DNA of 64,000 nt from Actinomycetes bacterium. Lineage in GTDB: Bacteria; Actinomycetota; Acidimicrobiia; Acidimicrobiales; Ilumatobacteraceae. The position numbers were made by a program, and so were the translations under genes. Positions 25,879-34,771 of this stretch are shown here, piece after piece (positions within the stretch are counted from its first letter, which is position 1; each line of letters opens with the position of its first letter). The notes under the pieces were generated by a model. The model searched no databases, was not told where the DNA came from, and saw only the letters and a list, made by a program, of their open reading frames with translations. The stretch is taken from the NCBI GenBank assembly GCA_025356335.1, contig JANXUF010000050.1:62001-126000 (forward strand). Direction: 5' to 3'.

Positions 25879-25918
25879 GAGTATTTGCGTCCCACCAGGG
25901 GGCCGGTTTCTACTCGAT
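25879..25918 (-). repeat. Repeat family C, copy 3 (diverged), after dapD
   Basis: Read on the minus strand it is ATCGAGTAG, 23 bases, then AAATACTC, the same ends and the same internal length as copies 1 and 2. The inner 23 bases have diverged except for a CCCC run at the same place. It begins 16 bases after the dapD stop in sense orientation. Beyond it, CGATCGAGTAG at 25857-25867 is inverted with respect to 25910-25920. Confidence 0.65.
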
Positions 25919-25934
25919 CGGGGTTCAGGGGTAC

Positions 25935-26858
25935 TCAGTGCCTGTGGAGCGCAGCGTTGAGGCCGCCCCAGTGGCCGGTGCGCTGGCGGAGTTCGACCAC
26001 ACCCGTCTGACCGTTGCGGATGAACAGCGCATTGCTGATACCGGACAGCTCGCGTGCCTTGACGACGTCGCCGTCCGGCAGCTTCACCGGTGTGCCGGCG
26101 GTGATGTAGAGGCCGGCTTCGACGACGCTGTTGTCACCGAGGCTGATGCCGAGACCGGAGTTGGCACCGAGCAGGCACCCCTCGCCGACGCTCACGACGT
26201 GGGTACCGCCCCCTGACAGGGTGCCCTGTATCGAGGCACCGCCACCGATGTCCGATCCCCGTCCGACGATGACCCCCTGAGAGATGCGGCCTTCGACCAT
26301 CGACGTGCCGAGCGTGCCGGCGTTGAAGTTGCAGAAACCCTCGTGCATCACGACGGTGCCCTCGGCGAGATGGGCGCCGAGGCGTACTCGATCGGCGTCA
26401 GCGATGCGCACGCCCGACGGCACAACGTAGTCGAGCATGCGCGGGAACCTGTCGATACTGCGTACGGTCAGCAATCGTCCAGCGACGCGTTCGCGCAGTG
26501 CAACCGCGGCGACGTCGGCGACGGCCACGGGGCCGAGGTTCGTCCATGCGACGTTTGCAAGCACGCCGAAGAGCCCTTCGAGGTTGATCGTCCGCGGCGC
26601 CGTCAGGCGGTTCGACAACAGATGCAGACGCAGATATCCATCGCTCGGTCCGGCAGGTGCAACGTCGGTTTCGATCAGCGTCGTGATGGCGACGATGCGC
26701 ACACCACGGACTTCGTCGGACTGCTCTGCGGCTTGCAGCCCAGCGAAATCAACGGTTTCCGGGACGGCGTCGCCCCAGCCGAGCGACGGATACCACGTGT
26801 CGAGCACGGCTCCGTCGGCGGCGATCGTCGCCAGCCCTGCACCCCATGCCGCAGCCAT
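25935..26858 (-). CDS. dapD: Tetrahydrodipicolinate N-succinyltransferase
   Basis: A 307-residue enzyme of the succinylase branch of lysine and diaminopimelate synthesis. The length and N-terminal domain fit the actinobacterial type of DapD rather than the shorter enterobacterial type. The left-handed beta-helix is visible as hexapeptide repeats from about residue 160 ([39 protein letters not shown], here spread over several turns) ending in [19 protein letters not shown]. It is the second gene after lysS, with a one-base TGATG overlap, so charging and synthesis of lysine are linked. Confidence 0.92.
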   Translation of the reverse strand: MAAAWGAGLATIAADGAVLDTWYPSLGWGDAVPETVDFAGLQAAEQSDEVRGVRIVAITTLIETDVAPAGPSDGYLRLHLLSNRLTAPRTINLEGLFGVLANVAWTNLGPVAVADVAAVALRERVAGRLLTVRSIDRFPRMLDYVVPSGVRIADADRVRLGAHLAEGTVVMHEGFCNFNAGTLGTSMVEGRISQGVIVGRGSDIGGGASIQGTLSGGGTHVVSVGEGCLLGANSGLGISLGDNSVVEAGLYITAGTPVKLPDGDVVKARELSGISNALFIRNGQTGVVELRQRTGHWGGLNAALHRH

Positions 26859-28420
26859 CAGAAGACCTCCGGACGCAACGTCGGGAAGAGGATGACCTCT
26901 TTGATCGAGTTCGTTCCGGCGAGCAACATGGCGACGCGGTCCATTCCCACGCCGAGTCCACCCGTCGGTGGCATGCCGTACTCCAGCGCTCGCAGGTAGT
27001 CCTCATCGACCCTTCCTGCCTCGTCGTCGCCGGCGTCGCGGGCCGACTGCTCGTCCTCGAATCGGGCCCGTTGCTCACGCGGATCGTTGAGTTCGCTGTA
27101 GCCGTTGGCGATCTCCCGGCCGCCGACGAACAGTTCGAACCGCTCGGTCAGGAACGGGTCGTTGCGGTCGACGCGGGCGAGTGGCGAGATCTCGACGGGG
27201 TGACCCGTGACGAATGTCGGCTGGACGAGATCGGCCTCGGCGGTTGCTTCGAAGAGTTCCTCGATGATCTTGCCCGTGCCCCAGGCGGTGTTGACCTTGA
27301 CGCCGTGCTCGTCGGCGAGCAACCGTGCATCGTCGAGCGGCATCGAGGGGTGGACAGCGACGCCGATCTGCTCCTCGATCAGGTCGATCATCCGTGCCCG
27401 GCGGAACGGGGTGGCGAGGTCGACGCTCGTGCCGTTGACATCGATGACCATCGAACCGGTCGCATCCTGGGCGGCGTTGCGCAGCAGTTCCTCGGTGATC
27501 GCCATCACTTCGGAGTAGTCGCCGAACGCCCAGTACAGCTCCATCATCGTGAACTCGGGGTTGTGCCGTGTGGAAATGCCCTCGTTGCGGAACACCCTGC
27601 CGATCTCGTAGACGCGTTCGAATCCGCCGACGATCAGCCGCTTGAGGTGCAGTTCGAGGGCGATGCGCAGGACCATCGGCATGTCGAGGGTGTTGTGGTG
27701 CGTGACGAACGGGCGGGCATGGGCACCGCCTGCTTCCATATGCAGCACCGGTGTCTCGACCTCGATGAAATCGTGGCTGTCGAGCGTGCGACGAAAGCTC
27801 GAGATCATCGCGTGGCGGATCTGGAAGGCGCGGCGGGCCTGTTCATTGACGATGAGGTCGGCGTAGCGCTGACGGAACCTGGTGTCGGTATCCGTCAGTC
27901 CCCTCCACTTGTCGGGGAGCGGGCGGACCGCCTTGCTCAGCAGTTCGAAGCGGTCGACCTTGATCGACAGTTCGCCCTTGCGGGTGGTCATCACGATGCC
28001 GTGGACCCCGACCCAGTCGCCGAGGTCGAGTTGCCGGAACTCGCCGAAGGGTTCGTCGCCGACGACGGCCTTCGAGACGAACAGCTGGATCTCCGCTGAC
28101 CGATCGCGCATCGTCGCGAAGATCAACTTGCCGCCGTCGCGGATCAACAGCACCCTGCCGGCGACGGCGACATGCGTCCCGGTTTCCGTTCCCGGTTCGA
28201 GGTCACCGTGCTCTGCGCGGATCTCGGCGAGCGTGTGGGTGCGATCGAATCGGTACGGGTATGGCTCGCCGCCTTCGGCGCGGATGGCGTCGATCCGGGC
28301 GAACCGCCTCGTCATCTCACTGGCCAACCCGGACGAGGATCCAGCGCCGAGGGCCTCGTTCTCCCCGACGTCGTAGCCCATCTCCGTCGGTTCGGCAGTG
28401 CCGCTGTCGTCAGCATTCAT
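26858..28420 (-). CDS. lysS: Lysyl-tRNA synthetase, class II
   Basis: A 520-residue enzyme that charges tRNA-Lys. An N-terminal OB-fold anticodon domain ([23 protein letters not shown]) precedes the class II core. Motif 2 is [19 protein letters not shown] and motif 3 is [17 protein letters not shown], both complete. [12 protein letters not shown] is the usual core entry. About 45 extra N-terminal residues, acidic and Ala/Gly-rich, precede the OB fold. A TAGCGT hexamer lies ten bases before ATG. It heads a two-gene operon with dapD. Confidence 0.95.
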   Translation of the reverse strand: MNADDSGTAEPTEMGYDVGENEALGAGSSSGLASEMTRRFARIDAIRAEGGEPYPYRFDRTHTLAEIRAEHGDLEPGTETGTHVAVAGRVLLIRDGGKLIFATMRDRSAEIQLFVSKAVVGDEPFGEFRQLDLGDWVGVHGIVMTTRKGELSIKVDRFELLSKAVRPLPDKWRGLTDTDTRFRQRYADLIVNEQARRAFQIRHAMISSFRRTLDSHDFIEVETPVLHMEAGGAHARPFVTHHNTLDMPMVLRIALELHLKRLIVGGFERVYEIGRVFRNEGISTRHNPEFTMMELYWAFGDYSEVMAITEELLRNAAQDATGSMVIDVNGTSVDLATPFRRARMIDLIEEQIGVAVHPSMPLDDARLLADEHGVKVNTAWGTGKIIEELFEATAEADLVQPTFVTGHPVEISPLARVDRNDPFLTERFELFVGGREIANGYSELNDPREQRARFEDEQSARDAGDDEAGRVDEDYLRALEYGMPPTGGLGVGMDRVAMLLAGTNSIKEVILFPTLRPEVF

Positions 28421-28554
28421 CAGGTGTCACACGCTACCGATTCCCCCGACGCAGCCGATGGAATTTGACGAACGGGTGGCGGTCCACACCGCCTGGATCA
28501 CGCCGGCGACGCATTCCCCCGACGAGCGACATTGCCACCTTCGAGCGCAGGACA

Positions 28555-28560
28555 TAGGGT
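28555..28560 (+). promoter_or_regulatory. -10 element (TAGGGT) before 28569
   Basis: TAGGGT ends eight bases before ATG 28569 and supports that start over in-frame upstream codons that lie in the divergent lysS promoter region. Confidence 0.4.
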
Positions 28561-28568
28561 CGTGGCAT

Positions 28569-30065
28569 ATGACTCGTCGAAATCCGCTCGCACTGGTCGG
28601 GGTGCTCGTTGCGTTGGTGGTCGGCCTGCTGGCATTTCCGGTGCTCGCGCCGCGACCTGCCACCGCTGCCTCGATCGACTATGTCTCGCTCAACAACAAG
28701 AGCGAACTGACCTCGGCAACGGCTCAGGCAGGTGCCAATGCGACCACTCAACTCGGGGCACACGCGGCGAACGGGCGGTCGGCGACGGTCGGTATGACCC
28801 GCCTGCTACGCGGAGGCACAGCGGTGCAGGCTGCCCCCGACACGTATCAATACCCGATGGGGGTCACGTCGATGGCGATCGACGCAGCAGCTGCGACGAT
28901 GAGCCCCGACGTCGCCACTGTCCTCGCACGTGGGCAGATCGTGCTCGGATCTACCTCTGCGAACATGCGTGGCGCGCAGGTCGGCGATGTCGTCGAACTG
29001 ATCGCCGCTGCCGGCAACCTCGTGCAGTTGACGATCGGCATGATCGCCCCGGACGCGACGATCGGCGGAGCGGAGATCGTCGTTGGCGACGCCCAGGCCG
29101 ACGCACTCGGCCTGGCGATCGTGACCCGCATGGTCGTATGGGGGTTTGCCAGTCGTTCGGCTCTCGAAGGTGCCCTGAACGCCAACGGATTGATCAGCAC
29201 GACGGTTCGCGTCAATCGTTCGTGGGACATCGCCAGCCCGGACTCCAATCTCAGCCTGTCGCAGACGAAGGCGCTGCTCGGTGAGTTCCCGTATCAGCTC
29301 ACGTCAGGTGACTCGATCCACATCCTGCCGTCGTGGGTCGCTGCGAACATCAGCGGAGGCGGAGTCCGCACACCGTTCGCTGGTATCGGCATCGTCGCCG
29401 CCTGTCACAACACCGTGAGGCCGGCGATCCAGGCGGCGCTTTCGCAGATCGCTGCGAGCGGCCTGTCGGGGGCGATCAACGTGTCGAACAGCAACCAGTA
29501 CGGTGGGTGTTTCAACCCGCGGTTCAACCGCCTCAGCGGCAACATCGGCGGGCTCTCGCGGCATGCGTGGGCGATGGCGATCGACATGAACACGACGACG
29601 AACCCCGAGGGAGGCGTGCCGCAGATGGACTGCAGGGTCGTGCAGATCTTCCGTCACTACGGTTTCGCATGGGGCGGCAACTTCCTGTTCTCCGACGGCA
29701 TGCACTTCGAATATGTGGGCCAGGCCCGTGACCAGATCGGCTACCCCTCCCGGTACTGCCCGACTGGCGCCCCCGTCCCGCCGTACGGCGGCATCCCGGC
29801 TTTTCCGCCCGGTCTGAAGGTCGCCAACCCCGTCCGCGCGTCCGACCCGGTGCAGCGGACGATCCCAGACCCCAATGCAACGCCCGTTCCGTCCTCGACA
29901 ACTGCTCCGGCAACGACGACCACGGTCGCCGGTGCGGTGCCCGGCGCACGCCCAGCGGTGATCGAGTCGCCGGCGATCGAAGCGGCGCCGCTCGCCGAGG
30001 CGGTATCGGTGAGCCAGCGTTCTGTGATGTTCGGCTCCGACGGATTCAGCGACGGCGACTCGTAG
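28569..30065 (+). CDS. Exported M15/VanY-type D,D-carboxypeptidase-like protein
   Basis: A 498-residue secreted protein. A signal peptide (MTRRNPLALVG then a hydrophobic run ending PRPATAA) opens it. Residues about 40-250 show no recognised domain but include GDVVELIAAAGNLVQLTIG, suggestive of an all-beta region. The catalytic part has LSRHAWAMAIDMN (His and Asp) and DGMHFEYVG (His), the three zinc ligands of the M15 D-alanyl-D-alanine carboxypeptidase/VanY group. A Pro/Thr-rich tail (VPSSTTAPATTTTVAG) could span the wall. It likely trims peptidoglycan stems. The start is decided by signal peptide position and a TAGGGT hexamer eight bases upstream. Confidence 0.85.
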   Translation: MTRRNPLALVGVLVALVVGLLAFPVLAPRPATAASIDYVSLNNKSELTSATAQAGANATTQLGAHAANGRSATVGMTRLLRGGTAVQAAPDTYQYPMGVTSMAIDAAAATMSPDVATVLARGQIVLGSTSANMRGAQVGDVVELIAAAGNLVQLTIGMIAPDATIGGAEIVVGDAQADALGLAIVTRMVVWGFASRSALEGALNANGLISTTVRVNRSWDIASPDSNLSLSQTKALLGEFPYQLTSGDSIHILPSWVAANISGGGVRTPFAGIGIVAACHNTVRPAIQAALSQIAASGLSGAINVSNSNQYGGCFNPRFNRLSGNIGGLSRHAWAMAIDMNTTTNPEGGVPQMDCRVVQIFRHYGFAWGGNFLFSDGMHFEYVGQARDQIGYPSRYCPTGAPVPPYGGIPAFPPGLKVANPVRASDPVQRTIPDPNATPVPSSTTAPATTTTVAGAVPGARPAVIESPAIEAAPLAEAVSVSQRSVMFGSDGFSDGDS

Positions 30066-30120
30066 CTCGCGACCAGCTCCCCGCCCACGAAGGCGGAGCC
30101 GGACTGAAACGACGGACGAG

Positions 30121-30126
30121 TAGTCT
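30121..30126 (+). promoter_or_regulatory. -10 element (TAGTCT) before 30133
   Basis: TAGTCT ends six bases before the GTG start at 30133, predicting a leaderless GTG-initiated mRNA. Confidence 0.45.
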
Positions 30127-30132
30127 CGGTCC

Positions 30133-31494
30133 GTGGCTCTACGATTCGTGATCATCGGCGGGGGACCTGCCGGCAATACTGCAGCGACACACGCCGCGCG
30201 GCTCGGGGCGACGGTCACGGTGATCGAACGTGACGTCATCGGCGGTGCGGCACATCTGTGGGATTGCATCCCGTCGAAGACGATGATCGCCACCGGTGGA
30301 GCGATGAGCTTCACCCGTCGGATTCAGGGCATGGGCCTCGAGCAGCAGGTAGCGGAAATCGACAACGATGCCCTCGCCGAGCGCATCGCCGGTATCAAGG
30401 ACCGCCTGCAGAGTGGCACGACCCGCCTGCTGCACAGCCAGGGCGTGACGATGATCGCCGGGTTCGCCCGTTTCAAGAGCCCGAACGACATCGTCGTCGA
30501 GACCAAGACAGGGCTGGTCGAACTCACCGCTGACAAAATTCTCATTGCCACGGGAACCCGCCCGCGCATCCCCGACTGGTGCCAGCCGGACGGCGAACGA
30601 ATCCTCACCACTCGCGACTGCTATCCGCCGAAGGAGTTCCCCGAGCACATCACGGTGATCGGCTCTGGCGTCACCGGCGTGGAATTCGTGCACATGTTCT
30701 CGTCCTTCGGCGCCAAGGTCACCCTGGTCGTCAGCCGCCAGCAGGTGCTCCCAGGCAAAGACGGCGACGCTGCAGCATTGCTCGAGGAAGATTTTCTGCG
30801 ACGCGGCGTCAAGTTGCTCAAAGGCGCCAGGGCGACCGAAATCGAGCGCACCGACGAGGGAGTGACGGTGCGCTGTGACGACGGCCGTGTCGTGTATAGC
30901 AGCCATGCCGTCTTGGCGATCGGCTCCGTGCCCAACAGCGACGGGCTGGCACTCGATGCCGCCGGCGTCGAAACCGACCGCAGCGGCTATATCGAGATCA
31001 ACCGCCACTGCCAGAGCAACGTCGCCCATATCTACGCGGCCGGCGACGTCAGCGGCAAGCTGCCGCTCTCCTCCGTCGCTTCGATGCAGGGCCGCAAGGT
31101 CGCAGAACACGCCATGGGTCTGCAGACCGTCGCCCACCGTCACCTCGATTACGACAAGGCGGCGTCGGCGATCTTCACCGAGCCCGAAATTGCCGATGTG
31201 GGCCTCGCCGAAGCGGAAGCGTTCTCACTCGGCCGCAAGATCCGCGTCACCAAGGTGCCGTTCTCGGGAACCCCGAAAGCGCTGATCAACAACGATTCGC
31301 GTGGCTTCGTGAAGATCCTGTCCGACCCGGCAACCGGCGTCGTACTCGGCGGATCGATCGTCGGGCGTCATGCCGCCGAATTGATCAGCGTCATCGCCCT
31401 TGCGGTCACCGCCAACCTCAAAGTGACCGACATCGTCGAGAGTCTGCTGGTGCATCCTGCGCTCGCAGAGGCGATCGCCGAGGCCGCCGAGTGA
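30133..31494 (+). CDS. LpdA-like NAD(P)H:quinone reductase / disulfide reductase-family flavoprotein
   Basis: A 453-residue member of the pyridine nucleotide-disulfide oxidoreductase family, closest in style to mycobacterial LpdA. FAD binding is IIGGGPAGNTAATHAARLGATV. The redox site reads GGAAHLWDCIPSKTM: the first cysteine of the usual CxxxxC is alanine, so the enzyme cannot form the redox disulfide and is not a lipoamide dehydrogenase. The NAD(P) motif is GSGVTGVEF, a second FAD contact is YAAGDVSG, and the C terminus keeps HPALAE, the His-Glu pair that LpdA-type quinone reductases tend to lose. Quinone reduction is therefore likely but unproven. GTG start. Confidence 0.85.
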   Translation: MALRFVIIGGGPAGNTAATHAARLGATVTVIERDVIGGAAHLWDCIPSKTMIATGGAMSFTRRIQGMGLEQQVAEIDNDALAERIAGIKDRLQSGTTRLLHSQGVTMIAGFARFKSPNDIVVETKTGLVELTADKILIATGTRPRIPDWCQPDGERILTTRDCYPPKEFPEHITVIGSGVTGVEFVHMFSSFGAKVTLVVSRQQVLPGKDGDAAALLEEDFLRRGVKLLKGARATEIERTDEGVTVRCDDGRVVYSSHAVLAIGSVPNSDGLALDAAGVETDRSGYIEINRHCQSNVAHIYAAGDVSGKLPLSSVASMQGRKVAEHAMGLQTVAHRHLDYDKAASAIFTEPEIADVGLAEAEAFSLGRKIRVTKVPFSGTPKALINNDSRGFVKILSDPATGVVLGGSIVGRHAAELISVIALAVTANLKVTDIVESLLVHPALAEAIAEAAE

Positions 31495-31562
31495 CGTCCA
31501 CCGACTCGTCATCGTGCGATCATCGAAGCATCCGCATTCGTCGAAACACTGGCTGCTGACCG

Positions 31563-32057
31563 ATGTTCTCGACCGAGACCGAAACCGAGCACCCGCTCCC
31601 CAAAGGACTCGTACTGGCGCGAATCCGGTCGCGCTGGTGGGCTGCGATCCTCGACGAGTTGATCGTTGTGGTCCCAGCATTTGCGGTCGTGTTCATCTGG
31701 GCACTGACCACCAACAACACCAAGATCGGCGACGGCGAGTACCTGTTGATCACCGCCATCGTGTCGGTCGTTTCGGCGGTCTACCACACGGTGTGCATCG
31801 CCGTATGGGGACGCACGGTCGGCAAGCTCGCCACCCACATTCGTGTTGTACGTGTCGACAACGGTGGCCCGCCAGGGTGGTGGTACTCCGCCATCAGAGC
31901 ACTGCTGCCGACAGCATTGGGCGCCGTCCCGGCGATCGGTCCGTACCTCGTGTTCCCGGTGTACATCGTGGCGTTTGTCGACCCTCGCCGGCAAGGGCTG
32001 CACGACAAGGCCGCCGGCACGATCGTCATCGCCGACACGCCCCCAGCCTCGGCGTAG
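31563..32057 (+). CDS. RDD-family membrane protein
   Basis: A 164-residue protein with an RDD domain: three hydrophobic segments (ILDELIVVVPAFAVVFIWAL, LLITAIVSVVSAVYHTVCIAV and the ALGAVPAIGPYLVFPVYIVAFV region), and signature residues in RIRSRWWAAILDE and VWGRTVGKLATHIRVV, ending QGLHDKAAGTIV. RDD proteins are small inner-membrane proteins, some implicated in ion exchange; function here is not known. It begins 68 bases after the flavoprotein gene in the same direction. Repeat C copy 1 follows 27 bases behind its stop. Confidence 0.87.
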   Translation: MFSTETETEHPLPKGLVLARIRSRWWAAILDELIVVVPAFAVVFIWALTTNNTKIGDGEYLLITAIVSVVSAVYHTVCIAVWGRTVGKLATHIRVVRVDNGGPPGWWYSAIRALLPTALGAVPAIGPYLVFPVYIVAFVDPRRQGLHDKAAGTIVIADTPPASA

Positions 32058-32084
32058 TCCGCCACTGGCCCGTTCGACGAATCA

Positions 32085-32125
32085 ATCGAGTAGGAACACG
32101 CCCCACGCCGCGAAGGAAATACTCG
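32085..32125 (+). repeat. Repeat family C, copy 1 (41 bp)
   Basis: ATCGAGTAG, a GC-rich middle with CGCCCCACGC, and GCGAAGGAAATACTCG. It matches 52560-52600 at 37 of 41 positions. The ends CGAGTA and TACTCG are complementary. A further GGAAATACTCGATG follows at 32143-32156. It lies in the 173-bp gap between the convergent RDD and acyl-CoA carboxylase genes. Confidence 0.8.
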
Positions 32126-32176
32126 GATGGGGCTCAGCGTCACGGAAATACTCGATGCGCACCCGTCGCGGCATCG

Positions 32177-32226
32177 CTCCCGAGCCGTCACGAAAGGCGC
32201 CCTGGCGCCGGACGTGGCGTGCGAGG
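32177..32226 (-). repeat. Repeat family A, copy 2 (50 bp), just after the biotin carboxylase gene
   Basis: Starts four bases after the stop codon of the carboxylase gene, in its sense orientation, and matches 3918-3967 at 44 of 50 positions. The differences fall in two three-base blocks; the 11-, 20- and 13-base blocks around them are identical. Confidence 0.8.
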
Positions 32227-32230
32227 AAGT

Positions 32231-33997
32231 CTACTCGATCACGGCGACGACGTCCCCTGCGCCGACCGTTGCGCCGGCGGCAACCTTGATCTCTTTGACC
32301 TTGCCGGCCTTTTCGGCCTGGATCTGATTCTCCATCTTCATCGCTTCGAGCACGACGACGGCCTGACCGACTTCGACCGACTGACCCACCTCGACGAGGA
32401 TCTTGACGATCGTTCCCTGCATCGGGACGATGACGTCACCCGAACCGAGGCCTCCCCCGCCGGACGACGCAGCAGCCCGCGGTGCCTTCTTGGCAGCAGC
32501 GCCGGCGGCGACGGCGACGACCGGTGCATCAGGCACCCACAGTTTGACATCGAATCGCTTGCCGTTGACCTCGACGGTCGTCTGACGCTGCACGAGTGGT
32601 GCTTGGCCGTCCGCGCTCTGCGGGCTGGGTTTGACGGCGTCGATACCACTGAGGTCGAGTGTCTCCTCGACCCATTTCGTCGAGTGTGTGACAGCAGCGA
32701 AGTCGGGATGGCGCAGGATCGCCAGATCTGCCGGGATCGTGGTGGCAACGCCCTCGACGACGGTCTCCTCCAACGCCCGAATCGCTCTGGCGATCGCTGT
32801 CGGACGGTCCTTGCCCCAGACGATCAGTTTGCCGATGAGGTTGTCGTAGTACTGGCTGATCTCGTCGCCGGCCTCGTAGCCGGCGTCGAAACGGGTCCCG
32901 AAACCGTCAGGTGCCTTGAGTGCCGTGATCGTGCCGGGGGAGGGCAGGAACTTGCCGCCTGCCGGATTCTCGGCGTTGATGCGGATCTCGATCGCTGCGC
33001 CGTGGCGGCTGGCGTCGACGTCGGCCTGCGTCATCGGCAACGGTTCACCGGAGGCGACGAGGATCTGCCATTCGACGAGGTCGATGCCGGTGATCATCTC
33101 GCTAACCGGGTGTTCGACCTGCAACCGGGTGTTCATCTCGAGGAAGAAGAACTCGCCGTCCTGATAGATGAATTCGACGGTGCCAGCGTTGTAGTAACCG
33201 ACCGCCTTCGCAGCCTTGACGGCAGCTTCGCCCATCGCCGTTTCGATGCCCTCGCCGAGTGCAGGTGCCGGCGCTTCCTCGATCAGTTTCTGGTGGCGGC
33301 GCTGCGCTGAGCAGTCGCGTGTCGATATCCACACGACGTTGCCCTGCTGATCGCCGACGAGTTGCACCTCGACGTGCCGCGGCCAGGTGAGGTACTTCTC
33401 GACGTAGATCTCGTCGCGTCCGAAGAACGCTTTGGCCTCGCGTTTGGCGGAATCCATCGCCTCCTGCACGTCGGCCTCCGACTTGATGACCTTCATGCCG
33501 CGACCGCCGCCACCGAAGGCCGCCTTGATGGCGATCGGGTAGCCGGCCGACGCGCCGAATTCCTTGATCTCATCGGCGCTCTTGGCGAACTCCGTCGTAC
33601 CCGGCACGATCGGCGCACCGCCTCGCAATGCCGCCTTGCGCGACGAGACCTTGTCCGACATCTCGTCCATCGCCTCCGGCGGCGGTCCGATGAAGGCAAC
33701 ACCCATTGCCGCGATCTGCCTGGCGAAGTCGGGGTTCTCCGAGAAGAAGCCGTAACCGGGGTGGACGCCGTCAGCACCGCTCTGACGGATGGCGTCGAGG
33801 ATCGCCTCCGTGTTGAGGTAACTCTCGGCGGCGGTCATGCCACCGAGGGCGTATGCCTCGTCGGCGAGGCGCACGTGCAGCGCGTTCCGGTCGAGTTCGG
33901 AATAGACCGCGACGGTCTTGATACCGAGTTCTTTGGCGGCGCGGATGACTCTGACGGCGATCTCGCCGCGGTTGGCGATCAGGATCTTTTGAAGCAC
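32231..33997 (-). CDS. Acyl-CoA carboxylase alpha subunit (biotin carboxylase plus biotin carrier)
   Basis: A 588-residue protein like actinobacterial AccA3: it carboxylates its own biotin, then a separate beta subunit transfers CO2 to acetyl- or propionyl-CoA. The N-terminal VLQKILIANRGEIAVRVI begins the biotin carboxylase fold; the ATP-grasp glycine loop is FGGGGRGMK; EFFFLEMNTRLQVEHPV is the metal and bicarbonate region. The C-terminal biotinyl domain carries EAMKMEN with the modified lysine. The start is GTG 33997, supported by TACATT seven bases upstream; an upstream ATG at 34036 would overlap birA. No beta subunit is in the window. The last codons are ATC GAG TAG, as in repeat C. Confidence 0.92.
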   Translation of the reverse strand: MLQKILIANRGEIAVRVIRAAKELGIKTVAVYSELDRNALHVRLADEAYALGGMTAAESYLNTEAILDAIRQSGADGVHPGYGFFSENPDFARQIAAMGVAFIGPPPEAMDEMSDKVSSRKAALRGGAPIVPGTTEFAKSADEIKEFGASAGYPIAIKAAFGGGGRGMKVIKSEADVQEAMDSAKREAKAFFGRDEIYVEKYLTWPRHVEVQLVGDQQGNVVWISTRDCSAQRRHQKLIEEAPAPALGEGIETAMGEAAVKAAKAVGYYNAGTVEFIYQDGEFFFLEMNTRLQVEHPVSEMITGIDLVEWQILVASGEPLPMTQADVDASRHGAAIEIRINAENPAGGKFLPSPGTITALKAPDGFGTRFDAGYEAGDEISQYYDNLIGKLIVWGKDRPTAIARAIRALEETVVEGVATTIPADLAILRHPDFAAVTHSTKWVEETLDLSGIDAVKPSPQSADGQAPLVQRQTTVEVNGKRFDVKLWVPDAPVVAVAAGAAAKKAPRAAASSGGGGLGSGDVIVPMQGTIVKILVEVGQSVEVGQAVVVLEAMKMENQIQAEKAGKVKEIKVAAGATVGAGDVVAVIE

Positions 33998-34004
33998 GGA
34001 TGAC

Positions 34005-34010
34005 AATGTA
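34005..34010 (-). promoter_or_regulatory. -10 element (TACATT) of the acyl-CoA carboxylase gene
   Basis: TACATT on the minus strand ends seven bases before GTG 33997. It lies only seven bases from the divergent birA start, so both promoters overlap and initiation at one may exclude the other. Confidence 0.5.
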
Positions 34011-34016
34011 GGTTCT

Positions 34017-34742
34017 ATGACAGCTCGCGATGACATCTGGCCGCCGTACTTTGCTGTCACAGTCGTCACGCAGACAGGTTCCACCAACGCCGATCTGATC
34101 GTCGCCGCCGCCGAAGGCGCTGGCGATGGAACGGTCCTGGTCGCCGATCACCAGACGGCCGGGCGCGGACGACGTGACCGCAGATGGGATTCGGAGGGTT
34201 CCGGCAACCTGCTGGCCTCGATCCTGTTTCGCCGGCATCTCGATCCGCTGCACGCCTTGACGCAGCGGGTCGCCGTTGCCGCAGTGCGGGCTTGCCAACA
34301 GGTTGCAGGTGTCACACCGTCGATCAAATGGCCGAACGACCTGCTGCTCGACGGCCGCAAACTCGCAGGGATCCTCGCGCAGGCCGGCGGAGCAGCGAAT
34401 CGGGTCGACTACGTCGTCGTCGGTCTCGGACTGAACATCGGGTGGGCGCCGCCCGACGCCGCGCGCCTACTGCACGGATCTCGCGACGAGGTGCTGTTTG
34501 CGCTGTTGGACGTGTTGTCCCGCCAGCTCGACGCGTCCGGTTCCCCCGACGACATCCACGACGAGTACCGGTCGTTGCTCGGAACGATCGGTTTGGAGGT
34601 GCGCATCGAAGTACCGGACGGCGATCTCTTCGGCACCGCGGTCGATGTCGAACGCGACGGCAGGCTCGTCGTCGAAACGGACTCGGGAAGGCAGTTGGTC
34701 TCTGCCGGTGACGTCATCCACATGCGGCCTGCCGCCACTTGA
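34017..34742 (+). CDS. birA: Biotin--[acetyl-CoA-carboxylase] ligase
   Basis: A 241-residue monofunctional biotin protein ligase without the N-terminal DNA-binding domain of E. coli BirA. QTGSTNADLIV, TAGRGRRDRRWDS (the biotinyl-AMP loop) and SIKWPNDLLLDGRKLAGIL (with the KWPND motif) are complete, and a small C-terminal SH3-like domain follows. It would biotinylate the EAMKMEN lysine of the carboxylase encoded divergently 19 bases away. ATG 34017 is the only sensible start; CAATGT seven bases upstream could be its -10. Confidence 0.92.
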   Translation: MTARDDIWPPYFAVTVVTQTGSTNADLIVAAAEGAGDGTVLVADHQTAGRGRRDRRWDSEGSGNLLASILFRRHLDPLHALTQRVAVAAVRACQQVAGVTPSIKWPNDLLLDGRKLAGILAQAGGAANRVDYVVVGLGLNIGWAPPDAARLLHGSRDEVLFALLDVLSRQLDASGSPDDIHDEYRSLLGTIGLEVRIEVPDGDLFGTAVDVERDGRLVVETDSGRQLVSAGDVIHMRPAAT

Positions 34743-34771
34743 GCGAGCGGGCTGGCTACCGTTGCAGCATC

